Assembly (NCBI GenBank): GCA_003184365.1
Contig: NKYR01000012.1
Span: 62,001 to 126,000 of the forward strand
Source: Evernia prunastri
Lineage: Eukaryota > Ascomycota > Lecanoromycetes > Lecanorales > Parmeliaceae
DNA: 64,000 bases
Direction: 5' to 3'
Made by a program: the position numbers and the translations under genes. A model generated the notes under the pieces. That model worked only from the letters and a program-made list of their open reading frames with translations. It was not told the origin of the DNA and ran no database searches. Shown piece by piece: positions 8,687 through 20,655 of this stretch; positions within the stretch are counted from its first letter, which is position 1, and every line of letters starts with the position of its first letter.

Positions 8687-10317
8687 ATGCCCACTTTCGG
8701 GACACTCGCCAACGAAACAATTCTCCAAATTATCATGGAGACATCCGCCGATGACATCACGGCATTGGCGTCATGCTGCAAGCATCTCCATCTCCTTGCG
8801 CAAAAGAGGTTGAACTATCTTAGAGAGAAAAGCGCAGAATTTGGGGAAATCACTGTTGGTTGGGACATGGGGCCAACATCTGCTATCCACCCATCAAAAC
8901 ATCTACAAGATATCCTGGACGATAACGACTGTCGATTCTATACGAGATCCGTCATAGTCGGGTCCCTTGCGTATGGAGATCCTGAGGATGATGATGGAAC
9001 TGATGAGGGAATGTCAAGAGCGAGAGAGAAAGCCGCCCTCACCAACCACATAAAAACCCAGTACGGCGATCAGATCACAGCTTTGGTCACCAAGGTTTAC
9101 ACCGCCGTTCTCCCACATGCAGCAAAGACTGGCTTGAACAGTTGGCTCGAACAGGTCAAGTGGGGTGAGGAGGCAGCTGTTGTCATCCTACTCCTCGCTT
9201 TGTATCCCAATTTGAAGACCTTGTACATATACGAACCAGGGCAGGATTGGTGGAAGGAAGTGGAGAGCGCGGAGCTTCCATTTGAGAAGCTCTTCAATCT
9301 TTGGTCACCACAGCTATGCAACCTGCCACAAACATATTAAAAGTCATCAGCAAACTCTCAGACTTTCACTTGCATGGTTGTGGGGATGAAGGCTTGGAAG
9401 CCAATGCAGAAATGGTCACCCTCTTTATGGCCTTGCCGACCATGCGCAAAATCCTTGGTGAGTTCGTTGACGGTCGCAACGTTCGCTGGCTTCACGGCAC
9501 TGGAAAATCAAAGGTCACCGACTTTGACCTGGAGGGCGACGTCGATAGAGCCAGTCTTTCAGATATCCTTCGCGGTATGAGCGATCTAAAGCATTTCAGA
9601 TACCAGTTCTCTTCACCCGTGGCATGGACTAGAGGGTCCCTCGGAAAATTCAATGGGGGCCGACTCAAGTGGGGCCCGCGGGCCATCAACGATGTCGTCA
9701 CCCACGACCCAGATGAAGACACCTCGGACGAGGACTATTCGGGGTGGACCTACGAAGACTTGGATCCACAGGACAAACCTAGATGGGAGCCACGCGCGAT
9801 TACAGCAGCTTTATTACAGTACGCAAGCAATACCCTCATCTCACTGGACCTCACCGCGGCCGGCTTCAAGGGCGCAGGGAGGTTCCCCAACCACGAACCT
9901 TTCATTGGCAGTCTCCGTTCTTTCAGTGTACTGAAACATGTAAACCTGGATACCATGATGCTGTTCAAGAGAGTCAAATGCTCCAGCAACGTGTCATTGC
10001 TCCGCCAAGGTTCCATCCAGGAAACTTCCTGGGAAGAGATTAGGGCACAGTGGCTCGTGGACTTCCTTCCCGTCTCCATCGAGGGCCTGGTAATGACGTA
10101 TAAGTATGTGGGAAGGGGTCTGTGGAAAGAGGATGTGGCGGCGATGTTCACGGGTTTGCCAGAGCTGACCGACAGATTGCCCACCTTATCCGCCATCACT
10201 GTCGAAAAGGACAAGGACGTAAAGGATGACCGCAAAGAGAAACGAGGCTGGAAGGAGGTATGCTTGAAGTGTGAGGAGAACGATATAGAGCTGTCACTTG
10301 TTGAAGAGAGTTACTAG
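8687..10317 (+). pseudogene. F-box-like protein gene with one-base frameshift
   Basis: The start at 8687 opens with an F-box-like helix (LANETILQIIMETSADDI, residues 6-23), followed by a fungal-type substrate-recognition region. The first frame runs to 9340. From about 9301 a second frame continues without a break to 10317 with the same protein character (LFMALPTMRKILGEFVDG and onwards). Joining needs one additional base near 9300, in a TTT run, for a total of about 545 codons. No GT-AG intron fits the junction. F-box proteins are adaptors of SCF ubiquitin ligases; the target is unknown. It is either a genuine single-base deletion or a sequencing error. Two uninterrupted halves of 204 and 338 codons suggest very recent damage or an error. 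Confidence 0.65.
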
Positions 10318-12430
10318 CAACGAGACTCCTATGGCTCGAGAATCATCCAACCTTCTGGGTGCGTACTACAACCTTTCAGCAAATTCAGGCTCTATATCGG
10401 GTCTGCGTGGGTAGGAGCAAATCGTCAATAGAGATGGCCTAGGAGTTGCTAATCCAGCTACACAATTTAGATATTTCAACAACGGAAACGTGGTACTTGC
10501 TGCTTTTTTCCTTCTGTCGAACTATGTAGAACCGGACATACTTCTTCATAGGCCTTCTAGAGCATGCTTCATGTTTCCAGAAATACCGTAAAGACGCTGA
10601 TGGATGCATGAATCCGGCGAAACAAAGGAAACTGCCGATACGTAAGATTACTGCACCACGGAAAACAGTTTGTAGACCCTCACCCAGCTTTCCTTTCATT
10701 GACAATCATTCGGATACCGTGTAAAACACTTCACCCTCAACTTCTCCTAATGTCTAAATTACGCACTGACACTTCTATCGCTCACCTGTGTCTGTAGCAT
10801 TACCGAACATCGCGAAGCAAATACCAGATACCGCAATAGATAGACTCGGTACTAGAGCATGGCTTCTCATGTCAGCGCGTATGTTTTACGAAGAGCCATT
10901 ATAATGCTTCAGCAAAGGACTTTAGTCAAGCTTCTACCTACATGCGACTCCTCATCTCAAACATCTGCGACTTCTGAACTCTTTCTCTTTGAAATAAAGA
11001 GAATTTGTCTCTCCCTTGCGTCGGGATTTCCCTGAACACACTGCCTGCGTAATCAGGTGGCAAAGGTTTGAACTCTTTCTTCTTGTCTAGCTCCCAATAA
11101 CCTCCGCTTGCTAAAGACAATGAGGCATACACTTTGAGCCGAAAGTACGTCGGTTGGCGGCAACATTGTCACTGATATGTTATATGGTAGGGTATTCTCA
11201 AGAAGCTAAACGCTCGCTGAGATTTACTCGGAATCTAGATCACAATGACAATTCCATTTGCATTGATGATGCCATCGAGACAACACACTCTGTTCTTTGC
11301 GCAGGCTATCCTTATCTTCCATTCACCCTTCAAACTTGACAGCAAAATGCTGATCAGCTTCAGACTTTGAGGGCGACTTGGAGGGCAACCCCGGTCGCTC
11401 AAACACTAGTAGCATCTCTTCCTGCTTCCCTACCGTTCTCTCCTCTGAAGCCTCCCAATATATTCACTTCGAGGAACACAGATTTTTAGAAAGAGTTAGG
11501 GTATACCTTCCTCATGTCCGCGCTTTTTGTGATCTTCGGCTCGCTCTTTGAGCACCGTAGCGTGCTCGCTTCCCAACCTCTCTTAGGCGCTCTGACTACT
11601 GAGCTTCTGTTCCAACCAATCTCATTGGGAACATTCTATATATAAAACATCTCTTTACCGTGATCATGGCACAAATCTTAGCTGGGTACTCTGTGCTTCA
11701 TGCGAGCAAGTCTGCGCTCGGTTCGGTAAATCAAGAACATAGCGAACAGCATTCGCCAGTCATAATTGTATGCCCACTGACGAGAGGCTAAAGCGAAAAA
11801 ACCTTGCTAGACTCCTGTGAGCCCGTGATTCACATCACTATGATGCAATCAAGAAATAACGGTAGTAAAGGACTATCAGCAACACACAGCTCATTGCAAA
11901 CAATGCCACTCATTTTACCGGCGCCTTGACCTTTTTGCTTTGGTAAATCTATGGTGTTGCAGTCTGAAAGGGATGAACGGACAATTCACCTCTTTTGGAC
12001 GAGATCGTGTTGTGGTGCTAGATTGCACAAGATTTCATATCCCAAGAGCGAGACCTCATAAGCTTGGTCACTGTTGCTGTTTGCTTGCCTTGAACATAGC
12101 ACTCCCCGCCACTGGGGACGAGGCTTGGATCGACAGAAGATGTTTGGCAATCTTCCTGGCCACCATTACCGTGGACTCTTTTTGTTTCAGGACTACCATA
12201 ACCACTTCCCCCTTGCCCAAACAGCGATCTCGAGATATAGAGAACATAGGCTGGGATTGAAGAGTAACTTTGATCATCCCCGACCTTTTAATTCCTCAAG
12301 AATTAGTACAAGTTTATTCAATCATTGAAAAATGCAGTGGAAGAGCCCACGAAAAGCTGAAAAGACTCTTCAGACTTTCATCATTTTATGTAGAAACAAA
12401 TTTCAAATTAACATGACTGGTCCTCCTAAA
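10318..12430. other. Long gene-poor stretch
   Basis: No supported gene. The only protein-like frames are short (for example minus strand 10938-11132, 64 codons) and show no splice or family support. Confidence 0.4.
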
Positions 12431-13440
12431 GCGCTGCAATCCTTCCCCTACTACCTCGTCACGGAAGCGCCGCAGAAGATGAGAATGAGGACGATGAGAG
12501 AGATGATAAGGGTGAGTGGCAGCCCTCAAAGCCAAGCTTTGATACTTGGGGAGTAGCTGAGTATCTCGAAGGAATGTTTGCTCCGGGACTCTTTCCTCCC
12601 ACCCCAAGCGTTGCCATCACCACCACCACCACCATCATCTCCTCTACCACCTCCACCATCACCATTACCGTCTCCGCCGCTGGGCTTTTCCCCGCCGCTG
12701 CCGCACGAGCTTTACCGGATTCCCCCACAGCGCCGCAGTCCTCTTACTCTCCGGATGGTCTCCCCTCCCAGGCCGTCAAGGAGCTCTGAGCCATGGATCC
12801 CGCTGTTTCCCGCGGCACCCTCGTTCGTTTAGCCAAGAGTCACGAGGAGGGGAGGCAGGCTAAGGACGTAAAGGCCGCAAAGCCTAACAGCAAGGGCTGC
12901 TGGCTCTTGTTGGACTACGCCTGTCCCAAAACCTTACAAGGATCAATCGAGGAAAGCCTTAAACCTGACCGCTCACAAACGCAGTTTTGAATTCGCATTC
13001 TCGAAGGTGGATCATCCTCAATGGGGCTCCGGAGTGCCACTAGACGATTTAATCTCTTTCGGAAAGGCCAATTTAAGGAAATGAAAACCCCAGAGTGGTA
13101 TTCGGGTCAGGTGGTACTCGCTTGGCGAGCATCTTTGGCAATACCAAGCAACTGGATGATGCTGATGCCCCATGAGAGTTTCAAGAAGCATCCAGTCCCC
13201 AACGGAACCATCGATATTGCCGAAGTGGTCTGCCACAAGAATCACTGGAGACTTCTACACTTCCCGCGCCAGGCTCTATCGGAGTCTTTGCAATATTTCC
13301 CATGGGAAGACTCATGGATAACGCGGCTGGATTATGGAATAATATCGTTATATCGGCACTCGTGACGAGCGCTTTCAGGACGATCCTCTCGTCCGTTGGG
13401 AAACTTCGTGACGATTGTCTTAGACTAGTTTCACATCTGG
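12431..13440 (+). pseudogene. Possible decayed gene (unrecognised)
   Basis: Protein-like segments appear in different plus-strand frames: an acidic stretch then WGVAEYLEGMF and a Thr/Ser-rich run (about 12431-12789), FAFSKVDHPQWGSG (about 12990-13030), and MGRLMDNAAGLWNNIV (about 13310-13355). Frames change repeatedly and no clean introns link them. This looks like the remnant of a gene broken by several indels, but no family is recognised and chance cannot be excluded. Confidence 0.25.
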
Positions 13441-15370
13441 TTGGTTAAGCAAGATGTAGGATCTCGCGCTACTAATCGCCAAAATCTCCAGGAGAGGTAA
13501 CGAGTCGTTCAATGCCTGGTCATCTTCAACTCATCCTTGAACCCAGGCGACATAGTCCTTGTGGGCGAACTTCAGAATAAGTAAGAGCTCAGATGAGTCG
13601 CTCGATGAGGTTCCCAGCGAAAAGTCGAGCTCAAAGTCAAAAGCCCGAATCCTTGAGAACACCACCGACGAGTCCCTCGATAAGTCTTTCGACGAGGTTC
13701 TCAGAGACATTGGAGGTGACGTATTGGTTGCGGTCGAGAAGTCTTACATTTTTGTTACAATCGCAGGAGTGCAATGTGGCTAGGGGCTAGACTGTTGTGG
13801 CGCCGATGAATTGTGTACTGAATCGCGAGGCCACACCTAAGTGCACGCGGATAGAGTGAGGGCGAGATTCTCAAGTGTGACATGGTTATCTGCCTTTCTC
13901 GTTGTAGACTGCATGGAGTGAGTGCCCTCTTTCCCCCTTCTCTATCCTCTATTTGGACGCAGCATCGATCGCGGAAGATGGACAGACCGCATATGGGCAA
14001 GTGATGCACACACGAACAGAATTGCGAGTCGAGCTGACATTACATTTTTCAATTGTGGCGCTATCCTTTGCCCACCTTGACCGTCCACAGCGACGCCGCG
14101 GCCTTCAGTACATGGTCAACGCCTCTGTCAGATAGGATGCTAATATGACTCAAGAGTTAATCAAAGACACTGACGCAATCATAGTCAAAGGATCGAGCAC
14201 GGAAGAAGCTGGCGTCATTTCCGGAACCGACATTGCTGGCGCCTATCGCAAAATGTTTGCCTGAGGCATTGGAAAAGCAGATGAGCTGGGTTTGTTGGAT
14301 TTGAGGCCATTTGAGCCATGAGCCATATTGAGGCTATACGCCATGGCGAAATGGACCATGGTATTCCTTCCACATTATCCATATTTCTCACACTTGGCAA
14401 TGTGGTGGCAACGCCTCCCAAGCCTTGGCGGTGGTGTGATTACCGCCACCATAGAAAATTGTACTGTGAGGACAGCGTGTCAGGTAGAAATTTCGGAGTA
14501 CATTTGGTGGCAACATAGACATATTGGCCATATAAGGAGAAGGATATCCTTCTCCAGAAAAGCAGTAAAAATAATCAAGTCATATCACACCATACAATTT
14601 TTACAGGGTTTAGAGTGCTTTGTGGAGTCAAAGGACGATGGAAAACCTGCTATGAGCGACATGGGTCTTTCAACATGAACGCTTTATACATGGACTCGAC
14701 GAGACGAAACTCGGGCACGAAGTCGGCAGTTGGCTTGGAAGTGGGCGGACATGGGGAACTACGGGAACTACTTCAACACAGCTATACGGTGCTATTTGAT
14801 GTGTAGGCTAAAAAGAGACAAAGCTGAGGCAGCAAGACCGTCATGTCTTGGGATCATGGTTACTACAAGGATTGGTAGGGGAGAGATCCTGCCAGACATC
14901 TATCTGAATAGGACGGTGAGACCTTAGACATCCACTTTTGGCGCTTGAGAAGCAAGGCCTGCGGTTTCTCGAGCACTGCACTTCCTACATGTCTTTCGGT
15001 TGAGCCTAGCCTTGATCTTGAAGAATAGAGAACCCATCACATGCTTTACGCCTGCCAACACCTGGGTCGTACGAAGCGAAGATGAGGACTTTAGAGACCG
15101 AGGCGTATTAGAGCTGCCACGATCAAAAGCGCCTAGCAGGAGTAACAGATCTTTCTAAGGGAATAAGATTCAGCGTGCTTGTTTTATTGACTGGCACCGA
15201 ATCTGATCCGCCGTACCTTAAGCCCGTTGCCAAGTGAGATTGTGGGGTAGGCCTACTGATTAGACTGATCGCGCGCATACCTAATCTACCACCCACTTAC
15301 ATCGCTATTACCGAGATAGCGAAATAGCATTATTACTGTTGTAGATGATTCGAAAAGAGGGCATAGAGCT
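13441..15370. other. Gene-poor stretch
   Basis: Nothing convincing. A 74-codon frame at 13559-13783 has a repeated DESLDE/DESLDK motif from a short degenerate repeat; I do not call it a gene. Confidence 0.4.
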
Positions 15371-15946
15371 ATGCGGTCGCCCTTCCCAGGTATGCCTGGA
15401 CTAGTCAACGACTTTGGTCATGTTAACCTTGAACCCAATACTCATGGTTCCGAACCCAACCTCAATGACAAATCTCCCGTTGGCTATGTCGGTTATGTTT
15501 TCACTAATCAGCATGTCGAGCAAGTAGGACATAAAGAGACATGGGCAATCGTCCACAAGGAGCGAATGCCGGCCTCTCAAGCCGACCTGAAAAATCAAAT
15601 CGAAAAGAACCGCAAAAGAGATGTCACAGGATTAGATCAATACATGCATCGTGATATGAAAGGGTTCAAGAGGAAGCAGATTGACGAACTGATCCGAGAA
15701 TGTGTCGCTATGGACTCCGATCCTAGGTTCGAATACACTATAGCCTCCATCAAGCGCGACACAAGGCGACGACAGAGCGGCGGCATTCACACATCAACCA
15801 TGCAAGCCATTTTGAAACGTCGAGCGCGCAAGGGCATTGACGACCGAGGGCCCTTCACAAGCTTCGGCAGTATTCGTCTGCCGTTGAGCGGGGTCGTTGA
15901 TCTTTCGGGGGCCTCGGGCACAGAAGACGATAAGAAGTTGAGTTAG
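15371..15946 (+). CDS. Conserved fungal hypothetical protein
   Basis: A single uninterrupted frame of 191 codons begins at an ATG at 15371. The central region (about residues 45-120) is charged and helical, with the order EQVGHKETWAIVHKERMP, then KNQIEKNRK, then FKRKQIDELIRE. From memory this pattern occurs in small uncharacterised protein families of plant-associated and saprobic ascomycetes. The C-terminus is basic (ILKRRARKG). No signal peptide or membrane segment is present. The function is unknown. The gene stands alone, with about 700 bp of non-coding DNA before the next gene. Confidence 0.6.
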   Translation: MRSPFPGMPGLVNDFGHVNLEPNTHGSEPNLNDKSPVGYVGYVFTNQHVEQVGHKETWAIVHKERMPASQADLKNQIEKNRKRDVTGLDQYMHRDMKGFKRKQIDELIRECVAMDSDPRFEYTIASIKRDTRRRQSGGIHTSTMQAILKRRARKGIDDRGPFTSFGSIRLPLSGVVDLSGASGTEDDKKLS

Positions 15947-16642
15947 GACAGTGTGGTTAACCCTTTTGAGCGCCATTCGACTGAAACGTGGGTGGACGTC
16001 CATACTGTCAAAATCAACGGATATCGGGTGAGGAGTGTCTGATGCAGGCATAAGAATTCCTCGTCACTCTAGAACACTCATCCAGATTAATCAATCGTCA
16101 CCTTTCCTAGCCACATTCCGAATAAGACTTCGAGAGTGTTTGAGTCCCCACCGTGGCTGACTGGTCCTACATTTTCTTCTTGGCGAGCGGACCTGTTAGA
16201 GGCATCACTGAAGTTGCTGGGCACTGCCCTCGTTTTATTTTTCTGTCTGTTCGATTCCTTTGACTTTCATACTATAGAAAATACCGTATAGCTGCAGCAG
16301 AGGTGAACAGGTAATAGATACTGCTGGTATGACCACCGCCCTTTCCGATTCTGCGAAAGACCAAGAACATACCCTAGTGGTTCTTTATCCAGTACCGAAC
16401 AAAAAATATGGCCCCTGATAGATTTTCAAACAGCGAATGCGGCAAGGCGATGACACCTCAGATGTTTCAGATGCTAGAACCTTTTATTCCTGCATCTCCA
16501 AGGTCGCGGAAGTAAACTGATGGCAAATATACCGTAAAACCCTGGTCTAGATATGCATTTACCCGGTCTGAAACTTGTCGACAACGCCACCCTCAAAGCC
16601 AATGCCTGTACCCGACGCAGATCGATGGGGTCTTCAATCTCT
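15947..16642. other. Intergenic
   Basis: No gene seen. The minus-strand frame 16474-16764 is a shadow of the secreted-protein gene beside it. Confidence 0.4.
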
Positions 16643-17520
16643 TTAGTGGCTCTCTTCGCCAGCATGCTCACGTAAAAGCAGCACGTCATCCAACCCAGGG
16701 CTTGAGTCCAGCGGTCCGCCAACATAAACATAGAAGCCCCTCCCATGAGTCCCAATATACGCAATGCCGCCGATCTTCACTTCCGTATCGACCAGACATT
16801 CCATACTGATCCTCCGGACCGTAGCAGCCACATCAAGCATCCGGAAGGTATCGACTGAAGCCACATCGTTGTTCTTAATAGATATCATGCACTGCCCGAA
16901 CTGCCATTTCCGATACTCCGATCTCGACAAATTGACATCCACAGCGTCCGTGAAGCCAAAGCTCAGCTGCCGAGTGGGGTCGAAATCGCGAAGGATGACT
17001 TGATGGACGATGTAGATGCAGTCTGTGGCTACGGCGGACGGCAGATGGATGATGTACGGGTTGAAGCAATGGACCGGATACCCGGGAGGCGCCGCTGGGC
17101 TGAGGGTGAGATTCGAGATGAGGACTGGGCGGTTTGATACGCGGGATGCGCTAGTGAGTGGGTCTCGGGTCTCTACTCTATGAGTCGTTGCGGAGTTCTC
17201 GGAGTCTTGTTGAGATCGGATCGCGCGCTTGGATACGCTGAGAGCTGGCTGCTGGGAAAGATCGGAGTCTTGTGAAGAATCATTTCGTTGAGGATGTAAC
17301 CGCAGTCTGATGGGTCCAGCTTTGGAGGGTCGATGGGGTCGAGGCATGTGATAGGGAATGCTAGGAGTGAGTTTGGTGCCGTCGTTTCCGATCTTGATGC
17401 TTTGCTGTCGATGTTCCCTGTGGGTAGGGATAGCTTTCCTAAGTCGGATGGCAGTGCAAGGGCGATGGGGAGAGGTAGAGAATGGATGATTGTTCGAAAT
17501 ATTGCCCCGTACATCATCAT
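16643..17520 (-). CDS. Secreted cysteine-containing protein, family member 1
   Basis: Proposed exons are 17237-17520 and 16643-17177, with a 59-bp intron (17178-17236, GTATCC...ATAG) that closes the frame to 272 residues. The start at 17520 gives a signal-like N-terminus (MMMYGAIFRTIIHSLPLPIALALPS). The family pattern is best seen in exon 2: HCFNPYIIHLPSAVATDC, then FGFTDAVDVNL, then WQFGQCMISI, DTFRMLDVA, a conserved Cys (MECLVD) and GGIAYIGT...FYVYVGG. A partial second copy of the start of this pattern (ITCLDPIDPPKLDPSDCGYI) lies near the N-terminus, so the protein may carry a truncated duplicate domain. The function is unknown; extracellular location is inferred. The intron lacks a textbook branch site and the 5' part is less certain than the 3' part. 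Confidence 0.6.
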
Positions 17521-18141
17521 AGTTCTTACTGTGTTAGCCTGACACGGAAGCTGAAGGAAACCAGCTTTCACTCTGGTGTTCCAGTCCCCAACCAGATTTG
17601 GAAAAAGAGGAAGCTGTTCTGCTGTTGAAAGACCAGAGACTTTGAGAAAGCAAGAGGGCCGGTCCTCCCATCCGTATAGGCGCTTCCCCTCTTTGTACGA
17701 CGCCGGTACGTTACGATAGCCGAGCTTGCGGACCAATCTATGTTGTAGAATTAATGTATCACCCTCCCCATTACTTCTTAAGAACATCAGTCATACTTCG
17801 AGTCTAAGATATAAATCTTTCCGCCGATGCTGTATTTATAGTTCAACCCGTCCTAAGGAACACTTGCGCTCCTTTTTTGACCCTCGCTTTTGAGATGTAG
17901 TAACAGACACGACCTCTGGGAATCTCAGTACGTATATCGCCTGGTCCGCCGCGGCAGTAAGATGGGAAGCTCATGATACAATATTTACCAGTCCTGCCAC
18001 CCATAAATACAGTTGTTGGGTTACGCTCAGCTTGCTTGCAAATCTCCAGAGACTTCGTCCGAGGGTCATCGTAGATGGAAAAGGTCATGCATGGCCTTTC
18101 AACTGACATACTAAGGACCCAAAAGATTGGTCACCACCACT
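17521..18141. other. Intergenic between the two secreted-protein genes
   Basis: A minus-strand frame 17843-18109 exists but shows no family resemblance or splice signals. It is probably the 3' region of the upstream gene and the promoter of the downstream one. Confidence 0.35.
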
Positions 18142-19260
18142 TCACGCTGTAGCCTCGGGCAAAGTTGCAGGGGCATTATTCGCAACACTGACGGCAAGCT
18201 CGGTCTCACCCGCTGCGACCAAACCTCAGTAGCCACCGCTCGACAACAGAAGGTTTTCATACCTTTGCCGGACCAAACTCCAGCCCTCCCGAACCTTGCG
18301 CACATAGCTACGACCATCACAGCAGCGCCCCATAAGTCATACCAATTTGCTCTTACTGGTGGTCCAGCGATCATCACGTCGATTGTACATTTAGCAGTCA
18401 CTGTAGACTCAATCAGCCATAGTGGCGCATCATGAAAAAGCAGGATCTGATAAACGCTCACAATCCGCATATCGAACGGGAAGAGCCACATCGATATTGG
18501 GTGTATCTCTCTCCCCAAATATTTCTAGATTATCGGATACCGGCATTGCGTTCAAGGCAAGCTGGCATAACGCATATATGGGAGGTATACCCTCCCCTTC
18601 GAGACATCCAACATTTGGCTGGAATCGCTCAACGAATACCGCGAGACGGCCTTTCTGTCCTGAAGAGCGTTTCAGAGCGTTTCATAGCGATTCAGCCTTG
18701 AGGCGTCCAGTACACTTACCCAGCTTCTCTGCGATCCCGCCCTCATTCTCACCCGCTACGCACCTTTGAATGAGATACCGTACCGCTTGCTTCAGTATCA
18801 GAGGCTTCATGAGGTCACTTGCGCCTTCTGTTCTTGGAAAGATTTCGATGATGCAGGTCCCATCAGCTAGCCCATCGTTAGCTAGACGCTGCAGAACTTC
18901 CGCACCCGTTTATAGAGAAACTCTTTTACCACTGGCGTATCTAAGAGGCAGAGGGAAGTCGTATGTTTGTTTATTTTCGCGATCTCCATAACTGTAAACG
19001 TTGGAAGAGCCAGCCGGTAATTGAGCGAAGGCGTCCATGCAGCTGTCGAAGGTCGGTTGTCCGAAGTTCTCCTTGTCGCAATCATAAGACATAGATGTTA
19101 AGACGGAATTTTCGGGGGTGGGTAACGTCACATTCGACGCGTTAGACAGCCCAACAGTAGACGAAAAATTGGTCGGAGTGGGGATCTGGGGAAGACTCAA
19201 GACCGACGATGCAACTATCCTATTGCCGAAGGCACACAGGAGCAAGAACGCGGAGTACAT
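18142..19260 (-). CDS. Secreted two-domain cysteine protein, family member 2
   Basis: Five exons close the frame exactly at 294 residues: 18930-19260, 18720-18866, 18462-18659, 18263-18400, 18142-18212. The introns are 63, 60, 61 and 50 bp; intron 1 has a canonical GCTAACG branch site and intron 2 a GTAAGT donor. The start at 19260 gives a signal peptide (MYSAFLLLCAFGNRIVASS). Two tandem copies of one domain follow. Copy 1 has DSCMDAFAQLP, YGDRE, DFPLPLRYAS, DGTCIIEIF and a conserved Cys before GGIAEKLG. Copy 2 has CQLALNAMP, FGERD, DVALPVRYAD, KCTIDVMIAG, a conserved Cys in AMCARFG and SGKAGETELAVSV. An intron falls at the same place in both copies, after the PLPLRYAS/ALPVRYAD motif, which supports an intragenic duplication. 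The function is unknown; it is probably extracellular. Confidence 0.8.
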
Positions 19261-20655
19261 AGACGAAACCGTCGATGATAGGCAGCCACTGAAGAAGCGA
19301 GAAGAAATTGTTGGAAGAGAGAATAAGAATAAAGGGTAGATTGAGTGATTATCATATTGATTAGTTGATTGCATGGGAAGCACCAGTATCTATATACATA
19401 CTACATAACGTGTGGCTGGTATATCCGATATCCGATATGCTTCCCGAGAACAAAGGTTTGTTCGCACGTACAACAGTAGAATAGATGAGGGTACTCATCC
19501 GATCTTCCGACACGCGCCATGGGCAGCGCTGAGCGCGTATCTGCCTCTTGGTGCTGCTCCGGTCTTGACTTACGGAGGTCCGCACGAAAAGTCCTTCGAA
19601 TGGTATTTACTTCGTTGATATTTCTACAATTAGCTTGAGCTAATACAGATGAGCAACGTCATTTGATCTTAGGTAATTTAAGAAGTTTACGCCCGTTCGA
19701 GGTAGCCTCTGTACGGAGGTCTATCAAGAGTCATCCTCTTTGGTCGGGCGCAATTCCGCCACAGCTGTAAGCGCATTGTCCAGGCGACCCTTCAGGCAAG
19801 GCGTTCTCTGAGCTTTGGCAGGTGCAGGACTTTCGAGCCAGGCCTCCGTATGTCCACTGCACTTATACCGCGTATGTCTCGTGCGCATGACTTGAGCCTG
19901 TTCCTTTCCTCGTTCTGGATTTTGCGTGTCTGCCGTGCCGGAGTCGACTGATATGGAAGGTTCAAGATGCCAATTCAGACGAATGCTGCTGTTATAAATT
20001 ATTCTGATCCTTCCTCTGGCGTCTTTGGCGACAAGACAAAACTCTGGGTAGGACACGAGACTGCCGGTCGATTAACTGTCCGTAAGATGTAACTTAAGGA
20101 CGATAAGCTTTACGATCTATACAACCACACGCAACTTTCAGGGATGGCGATGGTGGAGATAGTTGGTTTTCGAGGGCAAACTGCACCAACTATCGGATTT
20201 GAAATCCAAATTGCACTAACTATTTCGACAAACTAACGGTTCCAATGGCAGTGGACCAATTAGTTGGTGCACCATTGCTATCCATGCACGCAATTGGTCT
20301 GTCTTCTCCGCCACTGGAGTTGCGAATCCTCCTGCAAGTGCAACGTGTTCTCTCACCTGCTCCCTTTAAAACAGTGTCTAGAGATAGAAGCTCGGACGCT
20401 ACGATGTTGATAAGGCCAGACCTGAAGCATTGGAGTGGAAGCTAGTAAATGATCGATAAGGTTGCTAGCTGCTCGCGATTGCGTGCTTTTTTCCTTTTTC
20501 CTTTTATTAATTTCTGGTTAGGCTTAGTTTATCCTGGCGTCCGTAAAATATTGCATTTGACCACTTATCTTCTTCACATCTTCTTCTCACTCCCTGTAAT
20601 CACTTACTGTTGTAAAAGACGAGCTTGGATGCAAAGTGGTTCCATTAGTTGCAGT
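19261..20655. other. Intergenic, with inverted repeat
   Basis: No firm gene. A minus-strand frame 19724-20056 (110 codons) is protein-like but unsupported. GATAGTTGGT (20158-20167) pairs perfectly with ACCAACTATC (20185-20194). Confidence 0.4.

Noticed and set aside
10439..10705. 88-codon minus-strand frame
   Set aside because: No homology, no splice context, random composition.
16240..16260. B-box-like TGTTCGATTCC as part of a tRNA
   Set aside because: No A box or cloverleaf around it.
17843..18109. 88-codon minus-strand frame right after the two-domain secreted gene
   Set aside because: The neighbouring gene closes at 18142 without it, and it shows none of the family motifs.
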